A stretch of 10,684 bases of DNA from UBA2767 sp964194535 (GCA_964194535.1 CAXMMX010000104.1:1-10684); one strand, 5' to 3'. Counted from the first letter of the stretch, positions 1 through 6,870 are shown. The notes: a model not told the origin generated them from the letters alone. Numbers and translations are program-made.

Positions 1-871
1 CAATGCAGAAGATCAAGGACTGACCGGAATTAAGAACGCCTAAGGAATGGAACGTCTTGATTGCCGCATCTTCATACTTTTCCATCGAGGCGTCGAAGCG
101 CCGCTGTTCCAGTCCCTCATTGCCGAAATATTTTACCGTCTCGAAATTGAGCAGGCTGTCCACCGCTTTTGAATTGGCTTCGGTGTCCGCATCATTCCAG
201 TCGCGCCGGATCGCAATGCGCCATTCGCTCGCTTTGAAGGTAAACCAGATATAAATCACAATGGTCACCATCATGATAACCACGAACTCCCAACCAAAAT
301 AATAGGCCATCATCGCCGCGATGAATCCGGTCTCGAGGATGGTCGGTATCGAATTCAGGATCGTCATTCGGATAATCAACTCGACCGCCCTGATGCCGCG
401 TTCGATAACCCGGCTCAATCCCCCGGTCTGGCGCTCCAGATGAAAGCGCAGCGATAAACGATGAAGATGCTCAAAGGTCTGGTTGGCGAGGGCGCGCACA
501 GCATTCTGACCAACCCTGACGAACAACACGTCGCGCACTTGCGCGAAAGCGACCATCAGCACCCGCCCCGTGCCATACGCAACGATCAGCATCGCTGGAA
601 TGGCGGCGAGCGACAGGGGCGACAGTTCAACAACCCCGGCGCCGGTGGCACTGTTTGTCAGCCAGTCGACTACAGCCTTGTAAGCGAGCGGCACGGAGAC
701 GGTGACCATCTTGGACGCAATCAGGGCGACGAATGCGAGAACCACCCTCAGCTTCAGATCAGGGCGCTCTGCAAGCCAGACGAAGGGAAGCAGCGAGCGC
801 AAGACATCGAGGTGTCCTGCACGCGCGTCGAAAATATCCGTTCCCGAAAGGTGGTGGTGGTGATCAGCCAT
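1..871 (-). CDS. Atm1/HMT1-type ABC exporter, N-terminal part (cut by window edge)
   Basis: This is the membrane-domain portion of a half-size ABC exporter of the Atm1/ABCB7/HMT1 family, inner-membrane pumps that export glutathione-linked sulfur species or metal conjugates and support iron-sulfur and heavy-metal homeostasis. I translated it from the ATG at 871; 290 codons are visible and the frame runs open off base 1. Hydrophobic stretches lie near residues 42-64, 85-110, 172-192 and 193-212. Family hallmarks are LRFHLERQTGGLSRVIERG (141-159) and FETVKYFGNE (243-252), the latter typical of Atm1 proteins. From memory of the Novosphingobium Atm1 structure, R218, R222, N281 and Q284 occupy the glutathione-site positions. 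The nucleotide-binding domain (Walker A, signature, Walker B) must lie outside the window. The N-terminus carries four consecutive histidines (residues 4-7). The gene is divergent from the LOG gene. The family call is strong; the cargo is inferred. Confidence 0.9.
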   Translation of the reverse strand, partial: MADHHHHLSGTDIFDARAGHLDVLRSLLPFVWLAERPDLKLRVVLAFVALIASKMVTVSVPLAYKAVVDWLTNSATGAGVVELSPLSLAAIPAMLIVAYGTGRVLMVAFAQVRDVLFVRVGQNAVRALANQTFEHLHRLSLRFHLERQTGGLSRVIERGIRAVELIIRMTILNSIPTILETGFIAAMMAYYFGWEFVVIMMVTIVIYIWFTFKASEWRIAIRRDWNDADTEANSKAVDSLLNFETVKYFGNEGLEQRRFDASMEKYEDAAIKTFHSLGVLNSGQSLIFCI

Positions 872-936
872 AGCTCTGCTAAATTCGCAAATGCGCCACA
901 AAAAATGAGGTGGCAGCGGTACAAACCCCTGCCCCT

Positions 937-945
937 ATCATATCA
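937..945 (-). promoter_or_regulatory. Candidate extended -10 promoter for the Atm1-type gene
   Basis: On the minus strand the sequence TGATATGAT fits an extended -10 element (TG, one base, then TATGAT, five of six to TATAAT). Transcription would start near 930, giving a leader of about 60 bases before the ATG at 871. There is no good -35 hexamer at the usual distance, which is compatible with an extended -10. This is pattern matching only. Confidence 0.35.
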
Positions 946-1044
946 GAGATAAATACGCACCACTCCAGCGGCAAGCGCACTATCTGAAAATCTGCGATCT
1001 CCCCCGCTCGCATTGGTGCGTGCACGGCAACCGGAGCGACACAA

Positions 1045-1073
1045 TTTAGCGTTACAAATGCAGCCCCTATACG
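1045..1073 (+). promoter_or_regulatory. Weak candidate sigma-70 promoter for the LOG-family gene
   Basis: TTTAGC (1045-1050) and TATACG (1068-1073) are separated by 17 bases and precede the ATG at 1114 by about 40 bases. The -35 matches the consensus at only three positions and the -10 at four, so this is a suggestion. The rest of the divergent region between the Atm1-type and LOG genes shows no other gene or strong repeat. Confidence 0.25.
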
Positions 1074-1113
1074 AGACCTTGACGACCTCCACCCCTCGGT
1101 GCCACATGCGCCC

Positions 1114-1716
1114 ATGAACAGACACGTAAAAAATATCTGCGTCTATTGCGGCTCGGGTTCGGGCCACAATCCAGCCTTTGCGAAGGCCGCGCGCACTCTT
1201 GGCCGCGCCATGGCGCAGGCCAATATCGGCCTGGTATATGGCGGCGGCTCTCTAGGATTGATGGGTGAAATTGCCCGCGCGGTGCTCTGGCATGACGGCC
1301 ATGTGACGGGCATCATTCCTGAATTTCTGAGCACTCGCGAAAAAATGCACAAGGATGTGCAGGAACTGATCGTGACCCACTCCATGCATGAGCGAAAGCA
1401 GATCATGTTTGATAAGTCCGATGCCTTCGTGGCGCTGCCGGGAGGTGTTGGAACGCTGGAAGAACTTATCGAACAACTCACCTGGTCCCAGCTTGGCCAG
1501 CATAGCAAGCCTGTCGTTCTGGGAGATATCGACGGCTTCTGGGAGCCCCTGCTCTCGCTCATTCAGCATATGCGGGAGGAGGCGTTCGTGCGCCCAGGCC
1601 TGGAACTCGATATCGCAACGGTCAACCGGGCGCAGGACATCGTTCCCACAGTTCTGCGTCTTGCGAAAGCCTCAAAGACCAGCGTGGAAGAGTTGACAAT
1701 CCCGGAGAAATTTTAA
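1114..1716 (+). CDS. LOG-family (TIGR00730) nucleotide 5'-monophosphate phosphoribohydrolase
   Basis: This is a 200-residue Rossmann-like protein of the LOG (lysine decarboxylase-like, cytokinin-activating) family. Members split an N6-substituted adenine or other purine ribonucleoside 5'-monophosphate into free base and ribose 5-phosphate in the cytosol. It shows CVYCGS (9-14) in the first beta strand, the glycine-rich loop GGGSLGLMG (43-51), MHERK (91-95) and the diagnostic PGGVGTLEE (109-117), which includes the catalytic glutamate and the phosphate-binding loop. Length matches the bacterial family (about 180-200). I chose the ATG at 1114 because the frame otherwise opens only with a GTG at 1099 and neither has a Shine-Dalgarno; 1099 remains possible and adds five residues. 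It converges on the DMT permease with 4 bases between stops. Enzyme family is secure. The physiological substrate is unknown; cytokinin production cannot be read from sequence, since most bacteria with LOG proteins are not known to make cytokinins. Confidence 0.93.
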   Translation: MNRHVKNICVYCGSGSGHNPAFAKAARTLGRAMAQANIGLVYGGGSLGLMGEIARAVLWHDGHVTGIIPEFLSTREKMHKDVQELIVTHSMHERKQIMFDKSDAFVALPGGVGTLEELIEQLTWSQLGQHSKPVVLGDIDGFWEPLLSLIQHMREEAFVRPGLELDIATVNRAQDIVPTVLRLAKASKTSVEELTIPEKF

Positions 1717-1720
1717 TCCA

Positions 1721-2644
1721 TCACCTCGCCGGAGTGCGTGGTCCGGCCGCCATAGGCCGCCGTGTAAATCGCAACTCGCGGTGCAGGATATAAAGACCAG
1801 ACGCACACACGACAGCTGCGCCGAACAACGTCCAGCCATCGGGAAGGTCGCCAAAGAACAGGTAGCCGAACACGATGGCCCAAATCATGAAGCTGTATTT
1901 GAACGGCGCCACCAACGCGGCCTCCCCCCAGCGGAAGGCCTCAATCATGCAATATTGTCCGCCCGCTACGAGAGCACCGCTCGCCGCGAGGTAGCCAAGA
2001 TCAGAGTATCGGATTTCCGACCAGGCAAATGGCGTGGTGGTCAATCCGAAGAGCATGACGCACAGCGTCGTGAATAACAGCACCGCGGGGCTCGATTCAG
2101 TCTGCGATATGCGGCGGGTGAAAAGATCGCGGATGCCGCCGGAAAGAGCACCGGCAAGAGGCAACAGAACTGCTATCTGCATGGCGTCGCTTCCTGGCCG
2201 GACCATGAAGATAACCCCCGCAAAGCCGACAAGCACGGCAGCCCAGCGCCGCATTCCGACCTTTTCGCCCAGCATCATCGGTGCAAGTGCGGTGATGAAA
2301 AGCGGTCCTGTGAAGGTCACGGCAATGGCATCGGCGAGCGGCAGATAAATCAGTCCGGAAACGAAAAAGAACGATCCGGCGACCATGAAGACAGCGCGCA
2401 GACTCTGCCCTTTGTAATTGGTGATCCGCAGCTTGCCCAGCCCACCGGAGAAATACGCAATCAGCACAATCCACGGCAACACGAAAAACCCGCGAAGCAG
2501 CAATAGCTCACCGACCGGATACCAACCGGTGAGAGTTTTGATGATAGCGTCGTTAAGTGAAATGAGGGCCGTCGCGCACAGCATGTAGACCATGGCGCGC
2601 ATCGCGTGCGCGCCTGCACCACTCGCAACGTCATCGGTCGTCAC
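1721..2644 (-). CDS. DMT-superfamily EamA-domain permease
   Basis: This 307-residue inner-membrane protein is almost entirely hydrophobic and has the ten-helix, two-repeat EamA organisation of the drug/metabolite transporter superfamily. Repeat 1 spans about residues 17-148 and ends with LADAIAVTFTGPLF (103-116) followed by APMMLGEKVG (121-130). Repeat 2 spans about 158-290 and has the matching FRWGEAALVAPFKY (237-250) and a conserved FGDLPD turn (264-269). The SLNDAIIKTL motif in helix 1 (29-38) is typical of the subgroup often labelled S-adenosylmethionine-transporter-like, but the substrate cannot be assigned. The start is GTG at 2644, preceded by a G6 run 6 bases upstream. An in-frame ATG at 2602 (residue 15) is the alternative and sits right before helix 1. 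The C-terminus is a short basic tail. It stands alone: cimA ends 120 bases upstream on the same strand and LOG converges from the other side. Confidence 0.9.
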   Translation of the reverse strand: MTTDDVASGAGAHAMRAMVYMLCATALISLNDAIIKTLTGWYPVGELLLLRGFFVLPWIVLIAYFSGGLGKLRITNYKGQSLRAVFMVAGSFFFVSGLIYLPLADAIAVTFTGPLFITALAPMMLGEKVGMRRWAAVLVGFAGVIFMVRPGSDAMQIAVLLPLAGALSGGIRDLFTRRISQTESSPAVLLFTTLCVMLFGLTTTPFAWSEIRYSDLGYLAASGALVAGGQYCMIEAFRWGEAALVAPFKYSFMIWAIVFGYLFFGDLPDGWTLFGAAVVCASGLYILHRELRFTRRPMAAGPRTPAR

Positions 2645-2764
2645 AACACGCCCCCCATCTGAAAATCATCCGACTCATCACGTGCCGGACATTAGGGCAA
2701 AGTTTGGGAGCATGGGATGAAATATAATAGCTTGCAGTTTCTTTTTCTGTGGAACAGGCAGCGC

Positions 2765-4375
2765 TTAAGGCGACGGCGCGCCGTCGCGGATGAGCTTGTA
2801 GTTGATGGAATCGAGCAAGGCCTCGAATGAGGCGTCCACGATGTTCGGCGAGACACCAACCGTAAACCATCTCTCGCCCTTGCCGTCCCGGCTTTCCACC
2901 AGCACGCGCGTCACGGCGTCGGTGCCGCCGGTCAGGATACGCACCTTGTAATCCACCAGTTCCAGGTCATCGATGTAATCCTGGTACTTGCCGAGATCTT
3001 TTCGCAGCGCCGTATCGAGCGCGTTGATTGGGCCATTGCCCTCACCCACGCTCATCATGCTTGATCCGTTCACATGCACCTTCACGGTCGCCTCCGACAT
3101 CGTCACCAGTTCACCCACCGCATTGTGCCGGCGCTCGACAATCACTCGAAAGCTGTCTACCTCGAAGAAACGAGGAACATTACCAAGCGTGCGGCGGGCC
3201 AGAAGCTCGAAGGAGGCATCCGCGCCCTCATAGGCATAGCCGGTGGCTTTGCGGCCCTTCACTTCATTCAGCAGAAGCGTGAGCTTGGGATCGTCCTTGG
3301 ACGCAGCGATGCCGAGACGTTCAAGCACGCCGAGGATATTTGACCTGCCCCCCTGGTCCGACACCAGAACGCGCCGCTGATTGCCAACCAGTTCAGGGTC
3401 CACATGCTCGTAAGTGGAAGGGTTTTTCAGGATCGCGGACGCATGAATGCCGGCCTTGGTGGCGAAAGCAGACTCGCCCACATAGGGCGAGTGGCGATTG
3501 GGAGCCCGGTTCAGGAGTTCATCCAGCATGCGCGAGGCATGGGTGAGGGTACGCAACTGCACCGGCTTCACGCCGATCTCATAATGTTCGGCAAATTCGG
3601 ATTTCAACATCAAGGTCGGAATGATCGATGTCAGGTTGGCATTGCCGCAGCGCTCACCAAGGCCATTGAGCGTGCCCTGCACCTGCCGTGCCCCCGCGCG
3701 TATCGCCGCCAGTGTGTTGGCAACAGCGTTCTCGGTGTCGTTGTGGGTGTGAATACCAAGATGGTCGCCCGGCACGACTTTGGTAACTTCTGAAACGATT
3801 TCCTCAATCTCCGCCGGCAAAGTGCCGCCATTGGTGTCGCACAACACAACCCAGCGCGCGCCCTCGTCATAGGCCGCCCTGGCGCAGGCGAGCGCATAGT
3901 CCTTGTCCGCCTTATAGCCGTCGAAGAAATGTTCGCAATCGAGCATGGCCTCACGGCCGGCTTCTTTCACCGCCTTCACCGATTCCGAGATGGCGGACAA
4001 ATTCTCTTCGTTGGTGATGCCGAGCGCCACGCGCACGTGATAATCCCAAGATTTGGCGACCAGGCAGATGGCGTCGCATTCGGCCCTCAGCACATCCTGA
4101 AAACCCGGATCATTGGAAATGCTGCGTCCGGCCCTCTTGGTCATCCCGAAGGCCGTAAAATCAGCATTCTTGTAGAGCCGCCTGTTTTCAAACAGCGCGG
4201 TATCCACCGGGTTCGCGCCGGGATAACCGCCCTCGATATAGTCAACGCCAAGCGCATCCAGCGTCTCGGCGATGAGCAGCTTGTCCTCCAGCGAGAAATC
4301 CACGCCGATGGTCTGCACACCGTCGCGCAGCGTGGTGTCGTAGAGATAGAGACGTTCTTTTTTCTTCGCGCTCAT
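2765..4375 (-). CDS. cimA: Citramalate synthase (CimA)
   Basis: The 536-residue product condenses pyruvate and acetyl-CoA to (R)-citramalate, the first step of the threonine-independent route to 2-oxobutyrate and isoleucine. The N-terminal TIM barrel (about 9-285) has DTTLRDGVQ (13-21, catalytic Arg and Asp), the metal-binding HTHND (209-213) and GLGERCGNANL (238-248). A linker with KAGIHAS (307-313) follows, then a LeuA-type dimerisation/regulatory domain (about 385-530) expected to bind isoleucine. Length and the motif set fit the TIGR00977 citramalate synthase branch, which is longer at the N-terminal barrel and more divergent than 2-isopropylmalate synthase or homocitrate synthase. The ATG at 4375 overlaps the cysS stop as ATGA and has GGGAA 8 bases upstream; a GTG at 4390 is less likely. 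Its 3' end contains an 18-base perfect palindrome. Leucine-pathway LeuA is the main alternative but fits less well. Confidence 0.93.
   Translation of the reverse strand: MSAKKKERLYLYDTTLRDGVQTIGVDFSLEDKLLIAETLDALGVDYIEGGYPGANPVDTALFENRRLYKNADFTAFGMTKRAGRSISNDPGFQDVLRAECDAICLVAKSWDYHVRVALGITNEENLSAISESVKAVKEAGREAMLDCEHFFDGYKADKDYALACARAAYDEGARWVVLCDTNGGTLPAEIEEIVSEVTKVVPGDHLGIHTHNDTENAVANTLAAIRAGARQVQGTLNGLGERCGNANLTSIIPTLMLKSEFAEHYEIGVKPVQLRTLTHASRMLDELLNRAPNRHSPYVGESAFATKAGIHASAILKNPSTYEHVDPELVGNQRRVLVSDQGGRSNILGVLERLGIAASKDDPKLTLLLNEVKGRKATGYAYEGADASFELLARRTLGNVPRFFEVDSFRVIVERRHNAVGELVTMSEATVKVHVNGSSMMSVGEGNGPINALDTALRKDLGKYQDYIDDLELVDYKVRILTGGTDAVTRVLVESRDGKGERWFTVGVSPNIVDASFEALLDSINYKLIRDGAPSP
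2770..2787. repeat. 18-base perfect palindrome at the 3' end of cimA
   Basis: GCGACGGCGCGCCGTCGC is identical to its reverse complement. It covers the last codons of cimA (RDGAPSP) a few bases before the TAA. There is no loop and no T-run after it, so it does not look like an ordinary intrinsic terminator, though a GC-rich stem slightly melted at the centre could still pause transcription. Confidence 0.6.
4372..4375 (-). promoter_or_regulatory. ATGA stop/start overlap coupling cysS and cimA
   Basis: The minus-strand tetranucleotide ATGA holds the cimA ATG and the cysS TGA. A GGGAA lies 8 bases before the ATG inside the cysS coding sequence. Such overlaps usually mean one transcript and translational reinitiation, so cimA synthesis should track cysS. 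No separate cimA promoter is evident. Confidence 0.85.
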
Positions 4376-5739
4376 CGTGCGATTTCCCACGTCGTTCCCT
4401 CAGGGCCGTCCTTCAGCGCGACGCCCATTCCCGCCAATTCATTCCTGATCCGGTCGGCTTCTGCGAAATCTTTGGACTCGCGTGCCTCAAGCCGGGCAGC
4501 GATCAACTGCTTCACCTGTCCCTCATCGATTTCCACGGAAACAGGTCTCCAATCCGTCCAATCTCGAGCCGTATCATTCAACAGACCCATAAACTGGCCG
4601 CATGCCTTCAGGCGGGCAGCGGCACCCTTTTCGCCGCGTGCCGCTTCACTGCGCAGTTGATGCATCGCCGTCAGCGCCTTTGGCGTATTCAAATCATCCC
4701 TAAGTGCTTGAAGCACATCAGCGCAAAGAGTGCAGCCGGGCTCTGCATCTTCGGTTAACTGATACCAGTGGTCCAGAGTGCGCTTGGCTTCTCTCACCCC
4801 GGCTTCTGTCCAGTTAAACGGCTGCCGGTAGTGAGTTGTCATCATCGCGAGGCGGATTGCTTCACCCGGCCACTCTTCAAGCAGATCACGGATGGTAATG
4901 AAGTTGCCAGCCGACTTGGACATTTTCTGCCCTTCGACCTGCAGATAGCCATTATGCATCCAAACTTGAGCCATCATGTCAGTGCCGTGTGCGCAGCGTG
5001 ACTGGGCGATTTCATTCTCATGGTGCGGGAAGACGAGATCGACCCCGCCGCCGTGAATATCAAAGGTCTCACCCAGATGCTGCGCCGACATGGCCGAACA
5101 TTCGATATGCCAGCCCGGCCGTCCCGGCTCGGTGATACCGCACGGGCTGTCCCAACCAGGTTCGTTTTCCTTGGACGGCTTCCACAGGACGAAATCCATG
5201 GGATCTTTCTTGTAGGGCGCGACCTCGACCCGTGCGCCCGCTTCCATCTCGTCCAGGGAACGTTTTGAGAGCTTGCCGTAATCCGGCATGGACGGCACGT
5301 CGAACAGAACATGACCCTCGGCCACATAGGCGTTGCCCTTTTCCACCAGCTGCTCGATGAGCGCCTTCATCTGTTCGATGTGGTCGGTTGCGCGCGGCTC
5401 CACGTCCGGCGGCATCACGCCAAGGGCGGCAATGTCATCATGGAACTGTTTCGTGGTGCGCTGGGTGATCTCGTTGATGGGCACGCCCTCTTGCGCGGCG
5501 CGGGCGTTTATCTTGTCGTCCACGTCGGTGATGTTGCGCGCATAGGTGACGTGATCGGCCCCATAGACATGGCGCAGCAGCCGGAAGAGCACATCGAACA
5601 CGATGACGGGGCGCGCATTGCCGATATGGGCATGATCATAGACGGTCGGCCCGCACACATACATACGAATATTGTCCGCATCCAGTGGCGTGAAGACTTC
5701 CTTCTTGCCGGTCAGCGTGTTGTAGAGCTTGAGGTCCAA
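4372..5739 (-). CDS. cysS: Cysteine--tRNA ligase (CysRS)
   Basis: This is a complete 455-residue class I aminoacyl-tRNA synthetase that charges tRNA-Cys using ATP. The Rossmann catalytic core carries the HIGH-type motif as HIGN (38-41, in AHIGNARP) and KMSKS (272-276). The four zinc ligands that recognise the cysteine thiol are visible: C29 in YVCGPTVYD, C214 in WHIECSAMS, H239 and E243 in FPHHENEIAQS. A DALR helical domain follows at about 340-395, then the anticodon-binding C-terminal part with the usual ESKDFAEADRIRNEL (421-435). The start is TTG at 5739: GGAGAG sits 7 bases upstream and the N-terminus DLKLYNTLTGKKE aligns with the family, while the next Met (26) would delete the first strand. 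The stop overlaps the cimA start. HIGN instead of HIGH is usual in alphaproteobacterial CysRS, so it is not a defect. Confidence 0.98.
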   Translation of the reverse strand: MDLKLYNTLTGKKEVFTPLDADNIRMYVCGPTVYDHAHIGNARPVIVFDVLFRLLRHVYGADHVTYARNITDVDDKINARAAQEGVPINEITQRTTKQFHDDIAALGVMPPDVEPRATDHIEQMKALIEQLVEKGNAYVAEGHVLFDVPSMPDYGKLSKRSLDEMEAGARVEVAPYKKDPMDFVLWKPSKENEPGWDSPCGITEPGRPGWHIECSAMSAQHLGETFDIHGGGVDLVFPHHENEIAQSRCAHGTDMMAQVWMHNGYLQVEGQKMSKSAGNFITIRDLLEEWPGEAIRLAMMTTHYRQPFNWTEAGVREAKRTLDHWYQLTEDAEPGCTLCADVLQALRDDLNTPKALTAMHQLRSEAARGEKGAAARLKACGQFMGLLNDTARDWTDWRPVSVEIDEGQVKQLIAARLEARESKDFAEADRIRNELAGMGVALKDGPEGTTWEIAR

Positions 5740-5752
5740 CAGTCGTCTCTCC
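5740..5752 (-). promoter_or_regulatory. Ribosome binding site that fixes the cysS TTG start
   Basis: Minus-strand GGAGAG (complement of 5747-5752) is 7 bases upstream of the TTG at 5739. It is the best Shine-Dalgarno match near this gene and supports the non-AUG start. No in-frame ATG or GTG lies upstream with comparable context. Confidence 0.7.
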
Positions 5753-5944
5753 GGCTGAGCGGGGCGTTCAAGTCATATTTTTACGAAACATACAGGAGAA
5801 CGGCCGCGCCAGCTTTTGCTAGGGGGTAATGATAATGCTGCCAATGATAGCAACTGGTAAAAGAGGCTGTCCTGTCATGGGACGTGACAATGGTGAAGAA
5901 GACCACGCGGGTCAACACATTTGGAGAGGATTACAGACGCGGCC

Positions 5945-6724
5945 CTAGACGAATGTCACTTCAATTTCACCTAACACACCATAGTCGGCGACGGCCGTTT
6001 GTCCCCGTTCGATATATACGAAACCGGTACACGTGCCTGTCGACACGACTTCGCCGGCATTCAAATCAAGCCCTCGCCCGGACAGCGCGTTCACCAGCCA
6101 GTCCAGAACATTGAATGGATGACCGAGTACGTTCGCACCTGTGCCTTCGCTTTTCATCTCGCCATTTACAGTGAAACAGACCCGGTGCGCAGCCAGGTCC
6201 AGCTCACGCCAGGCGGTGCAATCCTTACCCAGCACAAATCCGCCATTCATCCCGCAGTCCGCGGCGGCCAGCGCCACCCGGTCCTGCAGCAATGTGTCAA
6301 AGCGCGGTGAAACAATCTCAAAGGCCGGGAGCACGGCTTCAACGGCATCGAGTATCTCCTCCCGGCCATATGCGCTGTTCCGCGCGGTAAGGGTTGAGCC
6401 GAACCGAAAGGCAAATTCACTCTCGATGCACAGATGCCCGAAGTCCTGAGCGTTGAGCCTGGCAGGTGATGCAAATGTCGTCGGCCCGTAAAACGGACCG
6501 TAAAAGGGCTCATCCACGCGGTAGATTTCCTGAACCCCTGGAGCAGTCGCCCCGACTTTCCAGCCCGCGACCGGTTCATCCCACGCGCCCATGAATACGT
6601 CTTGCAGGGCGTAACCTTCGTCCATGGTTCGAGGCGTTAACTCGCCCAGCCCTTCGAGCATCGCGGCGTCACGACGCACCGCGCAGATGGCACTGGCGGC
6701 TTCTTGTGTTTGTTCCGGAGTCAC
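5945..6724 (-). CDS. 2-keto-4-pentenoate hydratase-like protein (FAH-fold, MhpD family)
   Basis: The 259-residue product belongs to the fumarylacetoacetate-hydrolase fold family in the 2-hydroxypenta-2,4-dienoate hydratase / 4-oxalocrotonate decarboxylase branch, cytosolic Mg/Mn enzymes acting on 2-keto or enol acids from aromatic breakdown. Visible family marks are GWKVGAT (54-60), the acidic metal-ligand pair in ESEFAF (E101 and E103), a third acidic ligand E136 in PAFEIV, GMNGGFVLG (158-166), NVLGHPFNVLDWLVN (198-212) and the closing GEVVSTGTCTG (224-234). I chose the GTG at 6724 because GGGGGGAG sits 7 bases upstream and the resulting N-terminus (TPEQTQEAA) fits the family. An upstream ATG at 6829 would add 35 residues of unlikely sequence. 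Residues 74-81 are a tandem FYGPFYGP. It has no neighbouring meta-cleavage genes, so the substrate is open; a promiscuous or repair role is as likely as a dedicated pathway. Confidence 0.87.
   Translation of the reverse strand: MTPEQTQEAASAICAVRRDAAMLEGLGELTPRTMDEGYALQDVFMGAWDEPVAGWKVGATAPGVQEIYRVDEPFYGPFYGPTTFASPARLNAQDFGHLCIESEFAFRFGSTLTARNSAYGREEILDAVEAVLPAFEIVSPRFDTLLQDRVALAAADCGMNGGFVLGKDCTAWRELDLAAHRVCFTVNGEMKSEGTGANVLGHPFNVLDWLVNALSGRGLDLNAGEVVSTGTCTGFVYIERGQTAVADYGVLGEIEVTFV
6482..6505 (-). repeat. 12-base tandem duplication inside the FAH-family gene
   Basis: On the coding strand, TTTTACGGTCCG is directly followed by TTTTACGGGCCG, differing at one third-codon position. It encodes FYGP twice (residues 74-81). 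The in-frame four-codon unit suggests a slippage-type duplication later fixed with one silent change. Confidence 0.7.
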
Positions 6725-6739
6725 GTGACCACTCCCCCC
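6725..6739 (-). promoter_or_regulatory. Ribosome binding site that selects the GTG start of the FAH-family gene
   Basis: Minus-strand GGGGGGAG (complement of 6732-6739) lies 7 bases before the GTG at 6724. It favours this start over the ATG at 6829, which has no recognisable Shine-Dalgarno. Confidence 0.7.
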
Positions 6740-6774
6740 TTTGAAAGCTGGCGCAGATACATATCCCTTACCGC

Positions 6775-6811
6775 CAAAGGTGGGGCAAGAGCCTAAGAAA
6801 CGCCACCTTTG
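6775..6811 (-). repeat. Inverted repeat (9-base arms) in the FAH-family leader
   Basis: CAAAGGTGG (6775-6783) and CCACCTTTG (6803-6811) are perfect inverted copies separated by 19 bases. They lie 51-87 bases upstream of the FAH-family GTG, on the side of its leader or promoter. No T-run follows in either direction, so a simple intrinsic terminator is unlikely. It could be an mRNA hairpin or a two-site protein-binding element. Confidence 0.5.
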
Positions 6812-6870
6812 CGCGAATATGATCGTCATGTTGCTTGAACACTGCGCTCAGCCGACGTAAAGGTGCCGTA

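Noticed and set aside
461..952. 163-codon plus-strand open frame opposite the Atm1-type gene
   Set aside because: Composition is low-hydrophobic and motif-free; the minus strand here encodes clear Atm1 hallmarks.
1717..1720. Bidirectional terminator between the LOG and DMT genes
   Set aside because: The gap is 4 bases and no hairpin with flanking A/T runs is visible around the two stops.
2723..2728. TATAAT on the plus strand as a promoter
   Set aside because: No plus-strand gene follows and no -35 sits at suitable spacing; a minus-strand reading for the DMT gene is too weak to call.
3929..4660. 243-codon plus-strand open frame spanning the cimA-cysS junction
   Set aside because: It is antisense to two well-recognised genes, shows no family motif, and long antisense frames are expected opposite GC-rich coding DNA.
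5617..5628. HIGN in place of the HIGH motif of CysRS, as a possible defect
   Set aside because: This variant is common in alphaproteobacterial CysRS as far as I know, and KMSKS plus all zinc ligands are intact.
5311..5829. 172-codon plus-strand open frame opposite the 5' part of cysS
   Set aside because: It mirrors the conserved CysRS N-terminus in antisense, has no Shine-Dalgarno and no recognisable domain.
5873..5889. TGTCA-N7-TGACA inverted repeat upstream of cysS as an operator
   Set aside because: Five-base arms are too short to stand out from chance and it is over 130 bases from the start with no promoter nearby.
5740..5944. Possible small RNA or tRNA in the cysS upstream gap, prompted by GTTCAAGTC
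   Set aside because: No acceptor, D or anticodon stem can be drawn around it and no terminator follows.
6725..6829. 35-residue N-terminal extension of the FAH-family protein from an ATG at 6829
   Set aside because: There is no Shine-Dalgarno, the sequence does not resemble the family N-terminus, and it runs through the inverted repeat; the GTG at 6724 has a strong G-rich ribosome site.
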